54,640 bases of DNA from Candidatus Mediterraneibacter stercoripullorum (GCA_019115765.1 DXCZ01000086.1:1-54640), one strand, 5' to 3'. Shown: positions 7,267 to 17,138, numbered from the stretch's first letter. Notes: generated by a model from the letters alone, not told the origin. Numbers and translations: made by a program.

Positions 7267-10200
7267 ACCGGGATCTCCTCTCTCAATGTGAAGGAATATA
7301 TGATCTTCTCCTTCACTGGTTTCTGAAGCAGCCTGGACAATGCCTCAGCGTAGTAATCCAGCTGAGCATGATATTTTTCCTTCAGCTCCGCCGCCGCTCT
7401 TACTTTATCCGTCTTATAATCCAGCACTACCAGTCCGTCATCCTCCTCGAAATACACATCGATAATCCCCTGTACCAGGATCATCTCCCGGCTGTTCTCA
7501 TCCGGGTATATCTCAGATGCATCTACTCCCATTACGAAAGGTTGTTCCTTATGAAGGCGTCCACGGGCTGCCGCCGCGGACATCCGCTGTCCCGCAGAGC
7601 ACCTCAGGAACTTCAGAATGTCCTCCGGACGGATACATTCCGCCATCTCCCGGGTCAGCTTTCCCTGCTCCTGAAAACGATCCACTGTCCGCTTCAGGCT
7701 GTCCTCATCATATATCAAAGTGAAATCCAGCAGCTCCAGCAGTTTATGATAGGCACTTCCCCGTGAAGCTCCGGTCAGCCCCTCTTCCTCAGTCATGAAT
7801 CTGGGGACCATGGGAACCGCCTCCGGTTCCTGATACATCTCTTCCCCTGCTTCTTCCGCAAGGACGGAATATTTCTTCAGTTCCGATACAGTAAATTTCC
7901 GTTTCAGACGTCCTGTATCTTCATAAGGGTACCGATAATCCATCTGTTCCTGAAGGCTGCTCCGCAGTGCGGTATCGTATATGTTTTCCGTATTCCAGTG
8001 GCGGAGCACATCCAGAGCGATCTCCCCCGCCTGCTCCTCTGCCCGTTCTCCTCCCGTCAGTTCTTCCGACGTAAAGATCCGCACGGAGATGGGACAGTCC
8101 GGCTTCTTCCGGCCGGACGGCAGATCATAGATCGCAGGAAGAAGCCAGTCCAGGCATGTCTTCGCCTTTTCCAGAACGTAGAGAGGGATTTCATTATCCA
8201 CAGCGGAGCCGTCTCTGTCATAACATACCATTCCGCCCGCTGTCTCTTCCGGCGGATCCAGTATTGTCTCCGGCAGACTGCCCGTTCCGGTCAGGATCAG
8301 CTTCTCCTTCGCCCGGGTCATGGCCACATAAAGGATGCGCAGCTCCTCCGCCAGATTCTCAAGGGATACCTCCTCCTGGATCACCTTCTTGAGGAAGGTA
8401 GGAGCCTTTGTCCTGCGCTTCAGGTCTACATCGTCCATTCCCACGCCCAGCTCCGGATGGAGGACAATGCTTCCCTTCGTGTCCTGGGTATTGAATCTCT
8501 TCCCCATTCCCGCGGCAAATACGACCGGGAACTCCAGCCCCTTGCTCTTATGGATACTCATGATCCGCACCGTATCTGACTGCTCATCCAGCACACTTGC
8601 CTCGCCGTAATCTACGTCATATTTCTTCAGCTGTTCGATATACCTGACAAAATTAAACAGTCCTTTATAGCTGGTTCCCTCGAAGGCCGACGCCTTCTCC
8701 ACCAGCATCTCCACATTTGCCGTCCGCTGGACGCCGCCGGGCATGGCCGCGATACTGACACCGTAGCCGGTCTCCTCCAGGATTTCAGAGAGCAGGTCAT
8801 GTATCGCTGTATAAGGCACCCTGATCCGGAACTGGTCTGTCTGCCGGCAGAACCGCTCCAGCCTCTCTCTCAGTTCCGGAAGTATGGGCGCGGAAGCCTC
8901 ACGATCTCCCGGATTTTGCCCTGCATAGAGAGAAACCGCCTCATAGAATGGCACGTTGGGATATGTGATCCGGATCTGCGCCATTTCCTTCGTATCCAGA
9001 CCGCCTATGGGCGAGGTCAGGACTGCTGCCAGCGGGAGATCCTGCCGGGCATTGTCCAATATCTTCAGATAGTCCAGAAGTACGCTGACCTCATATGTCT
9101 CGAAGTATCCCTCCCTGCTGACGGAGTAAGCGGGAATCCCCTCCTCTGCAAGCACAGATGTAAAGGTCTCCGCCCACCCCCGTATACTGCGGGTCAGGAT
9201 CACGATGTCCCGATACCGGATCCTTCTGTATTCACCGGTTTCTTTGTCGATCACGAAACCACAGCCGGTCAGTTCCCGGATCCTGCGGGCGATCATCCGG
9301 GCTTCTGCTCTGCGTTCCTCCTCGCCTGCCAGTTCCGACTTGTCCAGCAGGAGCAGTTCTGTCCGATCATCGAAAATGCCTTCTCTGATTTCCGGCGCAT
9401 CTTGCGGAAGCGGCGGGAAAGCCGCCCCGGGCCAGAGAGCCGCATTGTCATCGTACTCAATCCCGCCGAACTCCATGCGCATAATGCGCCGAAAAATATA
9501 GTTGGCGCCCTCCAGAACTTCCGGCCTGCTGCGGAAATTCCTGTGAAGGTCGATCCGCTGCCGGTCTCCGCCTTTCAGGCTGTAAGTATGGTATTTCTCC
9601 ATGAACAGCTCAGGTCTGGATAGACGGAACCGGTAGATACTCTGCTTTACGTCTCCTACCATGAAAATGTTGTACTGTCCCGTCTCAACCCGGGAGACGC
9701 TGGTCAGGATTGCCTCCTGAACCAGGTTGCTGTCCTGATACTCATCGATCATCACTTCCTCAAACTGCTCCTGATACTCCCGGGCCACAGCCGAGGGAAC
9801 CAGTCTTCCATCCTTTTCTTCTGTCAGGATGGCAAGCGCGAACTGTTCCATGTCATTGAAGTCGATCATATTTCTCTCCGCTTTCTTCTCCCGGAGCATC
9901 GCAGCAAAGCGCTTCACCAGATCCGCCAGCATTTCCATCATGGGGGCTGTCTCCTCCATATCTTTCCTCCACACTTCCGGCGGCGCGTAGAAGTATGCCT
10001 CCTGCAGATCCTTTACCAGCTTTTTCACCTGATCCCTGATCTTCTTCACCTGTTCCTTCTTCTCGGGGGAGACCGTCTCGTCCTTCTTTGCAGACAGCCG
10101 TTTCCATGAGACGGTACTGATCCGGTCGTACAACTCTTCCAGGCTCCCGGCCTGGCTGATCTTCCGGATTTCCTTCAGATCGGACTCGATCATGTCACCG

Positions 10201-10946
10201 TACATATAGGGTCCGTCCGGCTCCTCACAGACTTTCAGGGCGGACCGGAGCATCTCCTCCATGTCCGCCGCCCGCCGCCCGGCCCGGTGCAGAGCCCGGG
10301 CGGCAGGATCCATTTCCGGCTGTCCGGCTGTGCCGGCATCTTCAAAGCGGTAAGCTGACACGCAGTCATCCAGCCACCGGTCCGGCTGCGGATAACTGCG
10401 TGAGTATTCGTACAGCTCCAGGATCAGCCCCTCGATCTTCCGGTCATTCCGTCCGGTCCCGAATCGCTCTACAAATTCCAGGAACGAGGGATCTTCCTTC
10501 CCGTAATACTCCTCCAGCATCTCTTCCAGCACATCCTGCTTCAACAGCTTCAGTTCTCCCTCTTCCGCCACCCGGAATCCCGGGTCAATGCCGATCACAT
10601 GGAAATGATCCCGGATCACGGAGAGACAGAAGCTGTGGATCGTGGTGATAGAGGCGCTGTGGATCAGAGTCGCCTGCTGCTCCAGTCTGGCGTCTCCGGG
10701 ACGCTCTGCCAGCTTTTTCTCAATGGCAGCTCCGATCCTTTCCTTCATCTCTGCCGCAGCCGCCTCGGTAAACGTAACGATCAGGAGACGGTCCACATCC
10801 ACCGGATCCGCCTCATCTGTGATCCGCTGTATGATCCGCTCTACCAGCACAGCCGTCTTGCCGGATCCGGCAGCCGCTGAGACAAGAATATTGCAGTTCC
10901 TTAAGCAGATCACTTTCTCCTGCTCTTCCGTCCATTTTACTCCCAT
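7263..10946 (-). CDS. addA: ATP-dependent helicase/nuclease subunit A
   Basis: AddA forms, with AddB, the helicase-nuclease that resects double-strand breaks for RecA loading. The 1227-residue protein, normal for the family, has the UvrD-type Walker A SAAAGSGKTAVLVER near residue 23, a Walker B/IDEYQDSN motif, IMSIHKSKGLEFPVVF (helicase motif V region), AMTRAKEKL, and a C-terminal RecB-type nuclease motif with GIIDVYFEEDDGLVVLDYKTDK-like residues (IID, then DYKTDK). GGAGGTGA precedes the ATG, which lies inside the end of addB (10-base overlap). All key motifs look intact. Confidence 0.97.
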   Translation of the reverse strand: MGVKWTEEQEKVICLRNCNILVSAAAGSGKTAVLVERIIQRITDEADPVDVDRLLIVTFTEAAAAEMKERIGAAIEKKLAERPGDARLEQQATLIHSASITTIHSFCLSVIRDHFHVIGIDPGFRVAEEGELKLLKQDVLEEMLEEYYGKEDPSFLEFVERFGTGRNDRKIEGLILELYEYSRSYPQPDRWLDDCVSAYRFEDAGTAGQPEMDPAARALHRAGRRAADMEEMLRSALKVCEEPDGPYMYGDMIESDLKEIRKISQAGSLEELYDRISTVSWKRLSAKKDETVSPEKKEQVKKIRDQVKKLVKDLQEAYFYAPPEVWRKDMEETAPMMEMLADLVKRFAAMLREKKAERNMIDFNDMEQFALAILTEEKDGRLVPSAVAREYQEQFEEVMIDEYQDSNLVQEAILTSVSRVETGQYNIFMVGDVKQSIYRFRLSRPELFMEKYHTYSLKGGDRQRIDLHRNFRSRPEVLEGANYIFRRIMRMEFGGIEYDDNAALWPGAAFPPLPQDAPEIREGIFDDRTELLLLDKSELAGEEERRAEARMIARRIRELTGCGFVIDKETGEYRRIRYRDIVILTRSIRGWAETFTSVLAEEGIPAYSVSREGYFETYEVSVLLDYLKILDNARQDLPLAAVLTSPIGGLDTKEMAQIRITYPNVPFYEAVSLYAGQNPGDREASAPILPELRERLERFCRQTDQFRIRVPYTAIHDLLSEILEETGYGVSIAAMPGGVQRTANVEMLVEKASAFEGTSYKGLFNFVRYIEQLKKYDVDYGEASVLDEQSDTVRIMSIHKSKGLEFPVVFAAGMGKRFNTQDTKGSIVLHPELGVGMDDVDLKRRTKAPTFLKKVIQEEVSLENLAEELRILYVAMTRAKEKLILTGTGSLPETILDPPEETAGGMVCYDRDGSAVDNEIPLYVLEKAKTCLDWLLPAIYDLPSGRKKPDCPISVRIFTSEELTGGERAEEQAGEIALDVLRHWNTENIYDTALRSSLQEQMDYRYPYEDTGRLKRKFTVSELKKYSVLAEEAGEEMYQEPEAVPMVPRFMTEEEGLTGASRGSAYHKLLELLDFTLIYDEDSLKRTVDRFQEQGKLTREMAECIRPEDILKFLRCSAGQRMSAAAARGRLHKEQPFVMGVDASEIYPDENSREMILVQGIIDVYFEEDDGLVVLDYKTDKVRAAAELKEKYHAQLDYYAEALSRLLQKPVKEKIIYSFTLREEIPV

Positions 10947-13900
10947 GTCCCGTCACCTCCTTCCACATGCTCCTTCATCTTCTCCACCGCTTCCTCCAGG
11001 GTGTATTTCTCCAGCTTCCGGAACCGGTATCCTTCGATCCTCTGATCGAAGCCGCATATATCCCGGCAGGCGCAGTAATCGCAGCCTGTAGCGTCGCCCA
11101 GCTCATAGGGCGCCGCCTGCACCTCACCGTCATACATTTCTTCCTTCAGTTCCTTTTCCTTGGCTCTGGTATACTCCAGCACCGTGCGGAAAGCCTCCGG
11201 AGGCAGAGCCCTGGACGTTCTGCTCAGGGAACCGTCCTTATTCCGCCCGATGGGAAACAGAACCGAGCTGCCTGACAGATCGTGTTCCAGATGAGACACC
11301 ACGTCCTCACTTCCGTTGACCAGACCGTCCAGCCTGAGCTCCTTCAGGATGCTCCTCTCCACTTCCTGGTCGCTGTCCTCCCGTTTTACGAATGGATCCT
11401 GGATCCGGTAATAGAAGATACCCGCGGGAAGGACCTCTTTACCGGGATGCTTTTTCTTCTCCGCTTCCAGAGCAGCGTTCAGGTACACCGGGAGCTGCAT
11501 CTGAAGCCCGTGATAGAATGATGTGATATCAAATGTTTTCATGCCGGTCTTGTAGTCCGTCACCTTTACATAGACCCGTTCCTCATCCTCACAGGTGTCG
11601 ATCCGGTCGATCTTGCCGCTGCCGAACCGGAACTCATAGCCGCTGGGCACGAAGTCTCCCTTCTCCAGCTGTCTGGTCAGCGCCCACACGGAGCGCCGGA
11701 TCAGAGTTGTGATCCGCTGGATCATATACTCGTTTCTTGCAGAACTGAAGAGGACTGTATTCCCGTAATCGATCACGCTTTCCTCCACGCTCTCCCGGAT
11801 CAGCTCCTCCCGCTTCTCCTCTGGCATAGAGACCCAGTTCAGCTTCTCCTTCTCCGCTTTCCGGGCGAAACGCTCCAGTGCCTGGTGAGCGATATTTCCC
11901 AGATCCATAGCCTCAAATCCGTACTCCTCCCGGTCGGTAAGCCGCAGTCCGTAGTTCAGGAAATGCGCATAGGCACAGGAGGCAAACTGCTCCAGTCTGG
12001 TAACGCTGACATACTCCGGCCCGGAGTACAGCTGTCCGGCAGTCTCCCGGCCCAGGCGCTCACCGCTCTGCCTGCGGAATCCGGCCCGGAGCATCTGATC
12101 CACCGCCGGACTGCTCTTCTCATCCCGGGCGAACCAGGTATAGAGCTCCTTCCACTGACTGTCCAGTCCTGCATTTCTCATGCTGAGACCTTCCGCCAGC
12201 TCACCGATCCCGGTCTTCCGGGTCAGCTCCCTCTGTTCCAGAGGCCGCTTCTCCTCATCCACTGTCTTCAGATCCGGGAACAAACGGCGTATATCCTGGA
12301 TCAGGTAGGCGGGGCGGAGCGTTTTGCCCTCCCCGGACACCTTTGCCCAGGACAGATACAGCCGCTGTGTAGGCTTCGTCAGGTTCATATAGAGATAAAA
12401 CTTCTGTGTGTACAGCTTTTCCTTCGGCCCCGGGGACAGGGCGATCTTCTCCTTCTGGAACTTCTCTCGGTCACGCTGAGACAGCAGTCCCCCGCTTCCT
12501 GTATTTCCGGGAAGGAGTGTATCATTGGCCCCCACGAAAAACAGTGCCCGGATATCCCGGATCCTGGTCCTCTCTACATCTCCAATGACCACCTGGTCCA
12601 GACTGGGAGGAATCACGCCTACCTTGGCCTCCTCCAGGCCCGCATCAAGCAATTCACAATATTCCTTCAGGGAAATAGGTTCATCCCCCAGCAGCTCCAC
12701 AAACTTGTCAAACAGCTCCATGGCAATGCGGTAGACCTGGGAATACTCCTTCGCCAGGGCCAGCTCTCCCTGATCCTGAAACTGTTTCTCCATGTCAGAC
12801 AGCTTTTCCTGCATCTTCTCCTGCACCAGATAGTCGTAGACCGCCAGAGTTATATCCCGGACTGTCTTCCTTCTCTGCTTCAGAATCGCCATCAGAGCAC
12901 TGGTCTTCTCTACAAATTCTACCCGAAGATGGTTCAGCGCCTGCAGTTCTTCCTCGTCCGTCAGCGGCGTACGGCGCACCCATGCCTGCTGCCATTTCCG
13001 GTACCCTTTTATCCCGAGCGCCACCACATAGTTCTCCATCCGGTCCGTCTCATCACTGGTAAACCCGCAGAGTCCTGTCCGCAGATGCCGGAACACACTC
13101 TCATAGGTGAAGTTCTGCTCCGCCATGTTCAGAAGACTCCGCAGATATTCTACAAAGGAGTTCAGAAGGATACTCTTCTTATAGTCCATGAATACCGGAA
13201 TATCCAGAGACCCGCAAGCCTTCTCCAGAGCGTCCGCATAGACATTCATATCCGATGCGATCACCGCAATGTCTCTGTACCGCCAGCCTTCTTCTCTCAC
13301 CAGGCGGCGGATCTCCTCCGCCACATAGCGGGCTTCCGTGGATGGATTTCTGGCTTCGTGAAGGCTCACAGAGTCCTGTTCTCCTTCAAACGTATGCCCG
13401 GAGTATCGGAAGATCTCCGATTCCACAAAAGCCATGGCCTTGTTATCCCTGAAACGATAAGGCGGCACTTCATACAGATAAACAGGATCATCCACCTCTG
13501 CCCCCGTCTCCGCTGCCGTCTGCATCAGAGATGTGACCATCTGCTTGCTCAGCCCGAAGAGCTGGTAAGGATGGCGGTATACAAAGGGATCCTCTCTCCT
13601 GTCCATGGTCACAGTCAACATGACCTTGCTGCAGACACGGAGCAGCTCCCCGATGAGCCGGTTCTGCACCGGGGTAAATCCAGTGAATCCATCCATCGCT
13701 ACCACGCTGTCCTTCAGGATCACGGAGTCCGGCACAACTGAACTGAGCACATCCAGCATCTCTTCCTTGGTAATATATTTCTCGCTGAGATAGTCTTCAA
13801 ATCCCTCGTATACTTTCCGGATATCCTGCAGCTTATAATACAGGTAACTGTCCGGACTTACTGTCTCCATAAAGCTGTCCAGCCGCTCAAAATCTACTCC

Positions 13901-14296
13901 ATACTGGGTAAATTCCGAGATCACGGACTTCACTTCACTGATGTACCCCTGCTTTTTCAGATTTCCGCCCAGTACTTTCAGTTCATCCTCATATCTGCCC
14001 GCGATCCGGCGCAGGATCAGATTCTTTCCCTCATCGTCAAGGACCGGGATATGATCTCCGCCGGTTTCCTCGAAGATACGATGAGCAAGACGCCCGAAGC
14101 TGAGAACGTCAATGTTCATGATCCCGCCTCTGGGATGGGCGGCACAGAGATCCCTCTGGGTCTGCATGGTAAACTGTTCCGGCACCAGGACCAGGTAATT
14201 CCTGTCCGGATGCCGGATGGACTCTTCTACGATATACCGATATAGATAATGGGACTTTCCGCTTCCGGAATTCCCGAAAATAAACTGTAATGACAT
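10937..14296 (-). CDS. addB: ATP-dependent nuclease subunit B
   Basis: The 1119-residue partner of AddA starts with the Walker A motif FIFGNSGSGKSHYLY, then LVLVPEQFTMQTQRDL. The C-terminal half has the nuclease motif KIDRIDTC...VKVTDYKTG. The four iron-sulfur cysteines are visible: one in QFASCAYAHF and three in CDYCACRDICGF. AGGAGG lies eight bases before the ATG. It is first of the addB-addA-DUF1294 operon. The 840 bases upstream belong to the ABC-F leader on the opposite strand and a palindromic repeat. Confidence 0.97.
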   Translation of the reverse strand: MSLQFIFGNSGSGKSHYLYRYIVEESIRHPDRNYLVLVPEQFTMQTQRDLCAAHPRGGIMNIDVLSFGRLAHRIFEETGGDHIPVLDDEGKNLILRRIAGRYEDELKVLGGNLKKQGYISEVKSVISEFTQYGVDFERLDSFMETVSPDSYLYYKLQDIRKVYEGFEDYLSEKYITKEEMLDVLSSVVPDSVILKDSVVAMDGFTGFTPVQNRLIGELLRVCSKVMLTVTMDRREDPFVYRHPYQLFGLSKQMVTSLMQTAAETGAEVDDPVYLYEVPPYRFRDNKAMAFVESEIFRYSGHTFEGEQDSVSLHEARNPSTEARYVAEEIRRLVREEGWRYRDIAVIASDMNVYADALEKACGSLDIPVFMDYKKSILLNSFVEYLRSLLNMAEQNFTYESVFRHLRTGLCGFTSDETDRMENYVVALGIKGYRKWQQAWVRRTPLTDEEELQALNHLRVEFVEKTSALMAILKQRRKTVRDITLAVYDYLVQEKMQEKLSDMEKQFQDQGELALAKEYSQVYRIAMELFDKFVELLGDEPISLKEYCELLDAGLEEAKVGVIPPSLDQVVIGDVERTRIRDIRALFFVGANDTLLPGNTGSGGLLSQRDREKFQKEKIALSPGPKEKLYTQKFYLYMNLTKPTQRLYLSWAKVSGEGKTLRPAYLIQDIRRLFPDLKTVDEEKRPLEQRELTRKTGIGELAEGLSMRNAGLDSQWKELYTWFARDEKSSPAVDQMLRAGFRRQSGERLGRETAGQLYSGPEYVSVTRLEQFASCAYAHFLNYGLRLTDREEYGFEAMDLGNIAHQALERFARKAEKEKLNWVSMPEEKREELIRESVEESVIDYGNTVLFSSARNEYMIQRITTLIRRSVWALTRQLEKGDFVPSGYEFRFGSGKIDRIDTCEDEERVYVKVTDYKTGMKTFDITSFYHGLQMQLPVYLNAALEAEKKKHPGKEVLPAGIFYYRIQDPFVKREDSDQEVERSILKELRLDGLVNGSEDVVSHLEHDLSGSSVLFPIGRNKDGSLSRTSRALPPEAFRTVLEYTRAKEKELKEEMYDGEVQAAPYELGDATGCDYCACRDICGFDQRIEGYRFRKLEKYTLEEAVEKMKEHVEGGDGTWE

Positions 14297-14491
14297 AGTC
14301 GCCTCCTGTATTTGTTCGATCGTTTGTCTTCCGGCGGGGGTGCGGCCAGCTGCCGCGGCGGCATTTGTCTTTCAAGCCGTGGATTGCGTTTTTCGCAACT
14401 ATTATAGCATATGGGGTCAAGATGAGGAAGAAATTTCAGATTGCTTCATGCTGCAGGACAGCCTAGCTGCGTCACTGTTCAGCGGCATCTC

Positions 14492-14641
14492 GGTATCCAG
14501 CCATAAGGAGCTGTATTGTCACGAAGGCCCGTAGCAGAGCGCCGGCACTTAAGCCGTGTCTTTTACGGCTTTATGTGTCCGCTGCGCTATGCTCCGAGCG
14601 AAAGCGTGGCCGCCGGGACAATACAGCTCCTTATAGCGGAA
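14492..14641. repeat. Palindromic intergenic repeat, copy A
   Basis: Perfect 18-base inverted arms (14503-14520, ATAAGGAGCTGTATTGTC, and 14617-14634) enclose a structured core. The sequences TGTCACGAAGGCCCGTAG, AAGCG and GGCCGCCGGGACA in the core recur in copy B at 18186-18318. Copy A carries about 55 extra bases in the middle with their own hairpin (AAGCCGT/ACGGCTT). No open reading frame is supported. It ends about 50 bases before the ABC-F promoter. It could be a REP/MITE-like element or a transcribed structured RNA. Confidence 0.7.
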
Positions 14642-14688
14642 ATCTGAGAGCGTATGGTGGAAAACTGAGAGCTTAGCAGAAATCCGTC

Positions 14689-14717
14689 TTGACTTTCCCG
14701 TCGGAGTCTGCTATCCT
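14689..14717 (+). promoter_or_regulatory. Promoter of the ABC-F leader transcript
   Basis: TTGACT at 14689-14694 and TATCCT at 14712-14717 with an exact 17-base spacer. The start would fall near 14725, giving a leader of about 415 bases before the ABC-F start at 15139. Confidence 0.7.
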
Positions 14718-14759
14718 TTCAGAAGAATAAATGCCCCCTGTAAGATTGGAGCTGAAAAG

Positions 14760-14780
14760 ATGATTATTATTTCCTGCTGA
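14760..14780 (+). CDS. Leader peptide 1 (MIIISC)
   Basis: A six-codon reading frame, ATG to TGA, with TTGGAG about eight bases before the start, just downstream of the promoter at 14689. Very short isoleucine-rich upstream frames with a good ribosome binding site are typical ribosome sensors in leaders of antibiotic-response genes. Translation is inferred. Confidence 0.45.
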   Translation: MIIISC

Positions 14781-14880
14781 TTTTTATCATGGTCTAACAG
14801 AACATTTTCTCTGCCGTATATTCCGCGGAGATCGATTATTTGTATCCGGATGTTATGCCGGAGGGTTCTGTTATACCTTC

Positions 14881-15057
14881 GCAGGAAAGTTTTCATCTTT
14901 CTCATCTCCATACCCATAGTCAAAACCACCGCAGGAGCCCAATGGACATACTGATATGTCTGCCATTGCCCACGAAAATAGAAATATACCTGCCGCCGGG
15001 CATCCGGAGGGCAGTTTGGGATATGTGAGATTGAGAACCACAGAGAAACTTTTCTGC
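14881..15057 (+). promoter_or_regulatory. Antiterminator pairing in the ABC-F leader
   Basis: GCAGGAAAGTTTTC at 14881-14894 can pair over 13 positions (11 Watson-Crick, two G-U) with GAAACTTTTCTGC at 15045-15057. The latter is part of the terminator stem at 15033-15069. The two structures are mutually exclusive, so this is a candidate antiterminator that a stalled ribosome on the leader peptides could favour. Confidence 0.6.
14942..15028 (+). CDS. Leader peptide 2 (28 residues)
   Basis: A reading frame from ATG 14942 to TGA 15028, beginning MDILICLPLP and ending RRAVWDM. GCAGGAGC precedes the ATG at good spacing. It lies between the two strands of the proposed antiterminator and ends four bases before the terminator hairpin. 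This position suits ribosome-mediated attenuation by drugs that stall translation (ABC-F proteins of this type usually protect against lincosamides, pleuromutilins and streptogramin A). The product itself probably has no separate function. Confidence 0.55.
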   Translation: MDILICLPLPTKIEIYLPPGIRRAVWDM

Positions 15058-15069
15058 GGTTCTCTTTTA
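15033..15069 (+). terminator. Attenuator terminator upstream of ABC-F gene
   Basis: GAGAACC at 15033-15039 pairs with GGTTCTC at 15058-15064, with an inner CAGA-AA/TT-TCTG extension, followed by TTTTATTTT. It lies 70 bases before the ABC-F start, in a leader rather than at a gene end, so it would block expression unless the antiterminator forms. Confidence 0.75.
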
Positions 15070-15138
15070 TTTTCGTCACAGCGTCGGAATCGGGAAGTAT
15101 TCTGCCCCGATGCTGCTACAGATTGGAGGAATCTTATC

Positions 15139-16626
15139 ATGTCCATCATACAGGTTAATCATTTGAATTTTACTTACGAAGGAAGCTTTGAACCGGTTTT
15201 TGAAGATGTGTCTTTTCAGATTGATACAGACTGGAAACTGGGCTTTATCGGCAGGAACGGAAAGGGCAAGACCACCTTTCTCCGTCTGCTCATGGGAATA
15301 TACGAATACAGCGGCACCATTACCGCATCCACGGATTTTGAATATTTTCCTTTTCCGGTAAAGGACCCCTCACGCATGACTCTTGATATTCTGGAGGAGA
15401 TCAATCCGGTCATGGAACAGTGGGAACTGATCCGGGAGCTGAACCTGCTGGATACGGATGCGGAGATCCTGTACCGCTCTTTTTCCACCTTAAGCTTCGG
15501 AGAGCAGACGAAGGCCATGCTGGCCGCTCTCTTCCTTAAGGAGCACGCCTTTCTTCTGATCGATGAGCCAACCAACCATCTGGACAGTCTTGCCAGGGAA
15601 AAGGTAGCCACTTATCTCGCACGCAAGAAAGGCTTTATCCTCGTTTCCCATGACCGGGATTTTCTGGACCGGTGCGTAGATCATGTACTGGTGCTGAACC
15701 GGCGGTCTCTGGAAGTGCGGAAAGGGAACTTCTCGTCCTGGTATCAGGACAAGACAGCGAAGGACCGGATGGAAATCCGGCAGAACGAACAACTGAAGCA
15801 GGAGATCCGTAAGCTGAAAGACGCTGCCCGTCAGGCTTCGGACTGGTCCGATAAGATCGAGAAGACCAAGACAGGATCCCGGATCGCCGGGCTGCGCCCG
15901 GACCGGGGACACATCGGCCATCAGGCCGCGAAGATGATGAAGCGGGCGAAAAATCTGGAAAACAGAAAGGAAAATGCTATCGAACAGAAACAATCTCTGC
16001 TGAAAGATGTGGAGACACTGGACAGCCTGAAACTGAATATCATTCCCCACCACAGCAGACGCCTGGTGTCGCTGCAGGATGTGAGTGTCTCCTACGGGGA
16101 ACACCCTGTCCTGGAACATTTCAGTCTGGAGGTCTCCCAGGGGGAACGGATCGCTCTCTCCGGGAAGAACGGCTGCGGCAAATCCAGCCTGATCAGGCTG
16201 ATCCTGGGGGATGACATTCCTCACACCGGGGAGGTATGGACCCCCTCCGGGCTCCGGATATCCTACATCTCCCAGGACACATCCCGGCTTGGCGGAACGC
16301 TGGACGAATATGCTTCAGAGCATGATCTGGACAATGCCGTTTTCCGTACCGTGCTGCGCAAGCTCGGGCTGGAACGGTCCCAGTTCGGCAAACAGATCCA
16401 GGACTACAGCGAAGGACAGAAGAAAAAAGTACTTCTGGCAGGCTCGCTCTGTGAGCCCGCCCATCTGTTCCTGTGGGATGAGCCGCTGAACTTTATCGAT
16501 GTATTCTCCCGGATCCAGATCGAAGAACTGCTCCTGTCCGCCCGGCCTTCCATGATCTTCGTGGAACATGACCGGGCCTTCCGGGAGAAAGTAGCTTCAA
16601 GGATCGTGCGGATCCGCTGTTCATAG
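15139..16626 (+). CDS. Lsa-like ABC-F ribosomal protection protein
   Basis: A 495-residue protein with two ATP-binding cassettes and no membrane domain: Walker A FIGRNGKGKTTFLRL and signature LSFGEQTKAML in cassette 1, Walker A LSGKNGCGKSSLIRL and signature YSEGQKKKVLLAG in cassette 2, with IDEPTNHLD and WDEPLNFID Walker B motifs. The charged interdomain linker (about residues 205-300) would reach into the ribosomal P-site region. Length and features such as TDWKLGFIGRNGKGKTT and LWDEPLNFIDVF match the Lsa family. Start 15139 was chosen over an in-frame extension because GGAGGA precedes it. Regulated by the attenuation leader at 14689-15069. Actual drug resistance is not proven. Confidence 0.85.
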   Translation: MSIIQVNHLNFTYEGSFEPVFEDVSFQIDTDWKLGFIGRNGKGKTTFLRLLMGIYEYSGTITASTDFEYFPFPVKDPSRMTLDILEEINPVMEQWELIRELNLLDTDAEILYRSFSTLSFGEQTKAMLAALFLKEHAFLLIDEPTNHLDSLAREKVATYLARKKGFILVSHDRDFLDRCVDHVLVLNRRSLEVRKGNFSSWYQDKTAKDRMEIRQNEQLKQEIRKLKDAARQASDWSDKIEKTKTGSRIAGLRPDRGHIGHQAAKMMKRAKNLENRKENAIEQKQSLLKDVETLDSLKLNIIPHHSRRLVSLQDVSVSYGEHPVLEHFSLEVSQGERIALSGKNGCGKSSLIRLILGDDIPHTGEVWTPSGLRISYISQDTSRLGGTLDEYASEHDLDNAVFRTVLRKLGLERSQFGKQIQDYSEGQKKKVLLAGSLCEPAHLFLWDEPLNFIDVFSRIQIEELLLSARPSMIFVEHDRAFREKVASRIVRIRCS

Positions 16627-16785
16627 AGCGTGATTCCCGCATCCTTTGTGATACAGGGCATATCCGGCAAATATCAGCCCGTGCAAGCACATCTGTTGCC
16701 TGCCGGGCTTATCGCACAAAAAAGAGGAACCAGCGTACAGCATCCGCCATACTCCGATCCCCCGAATCCATATTCCATTTTTCAG

Positions 16786-17094
16786 TTATTTAACCAGCTC
16801 AAGCAGTCTGCTCTTCGGCACTGCTCCTACCTGCTTTCCAGACACTTCTCCGTTTTTAAAGGAGATAAAGGTAGGAATGCTCATCACGCCATATCTCTGA
16901 GCCAGTTCGATCTGCTCATCGATATTGATTTTGCATACCTTGACGCCTGCCTCCTCGTTGGAAATCTCCTCCACGACCGGCCCCATCATCTTGCAGGGTC
17001 CGCACCAGTCCGCATAGAAATCAACCAGCACCGGCTGATCCGCCTGCATAACTTCCTGTTCAAAATTATCTGTCGTCAGTTTTACTACTGCCAT
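16786..17094 (-). CDS. trxA: Thioredoxin
   Basis: A 102-residue classic thioredoxin: VLVDFYADWCGPCKMMGPVV holds the WCGPC redox site near residue 30, and the cis-proline loop MSIPTFISF follows near residue 72. The start at 17094 (MAVVKLTT) follows AGGAGG; the longer open frame upstream is leader sequence. It is transcribed from an extended -10 promoter at 17185 whose downstream region shares a conserved hairpin element with the pyrF leader. A Crp/Fnr-type regulator gene lies upstream on the same strand. Confidence 0.96.
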   Translation of the reverse strand: MAVVKLTTDNFEQEVMQADQPVLVDFYADWCGPCKMMGPVVEEISNEEAGVKVCKINIDEQIELAQRYGVMSIPTFISFKNGEVSGKQVGAVPKSRLLELVK

Positions 17095-17138
17095 ATCTAT
17101 ATCCTCCTTTTTTCTGTCATCTTGTTCCGATGCTATTG

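Noticed and set aside
11885-13741. Open frame of 618 codons opposite addB
   Set aside because: No recognisable motif or ribosome binding site; antisense to a clear addB.
14109-14420. Minus-strand frame upstream of addB
   Set aside because: It overlaps the addB start in another frame and carries no ribosome binding site or recognisable motif.
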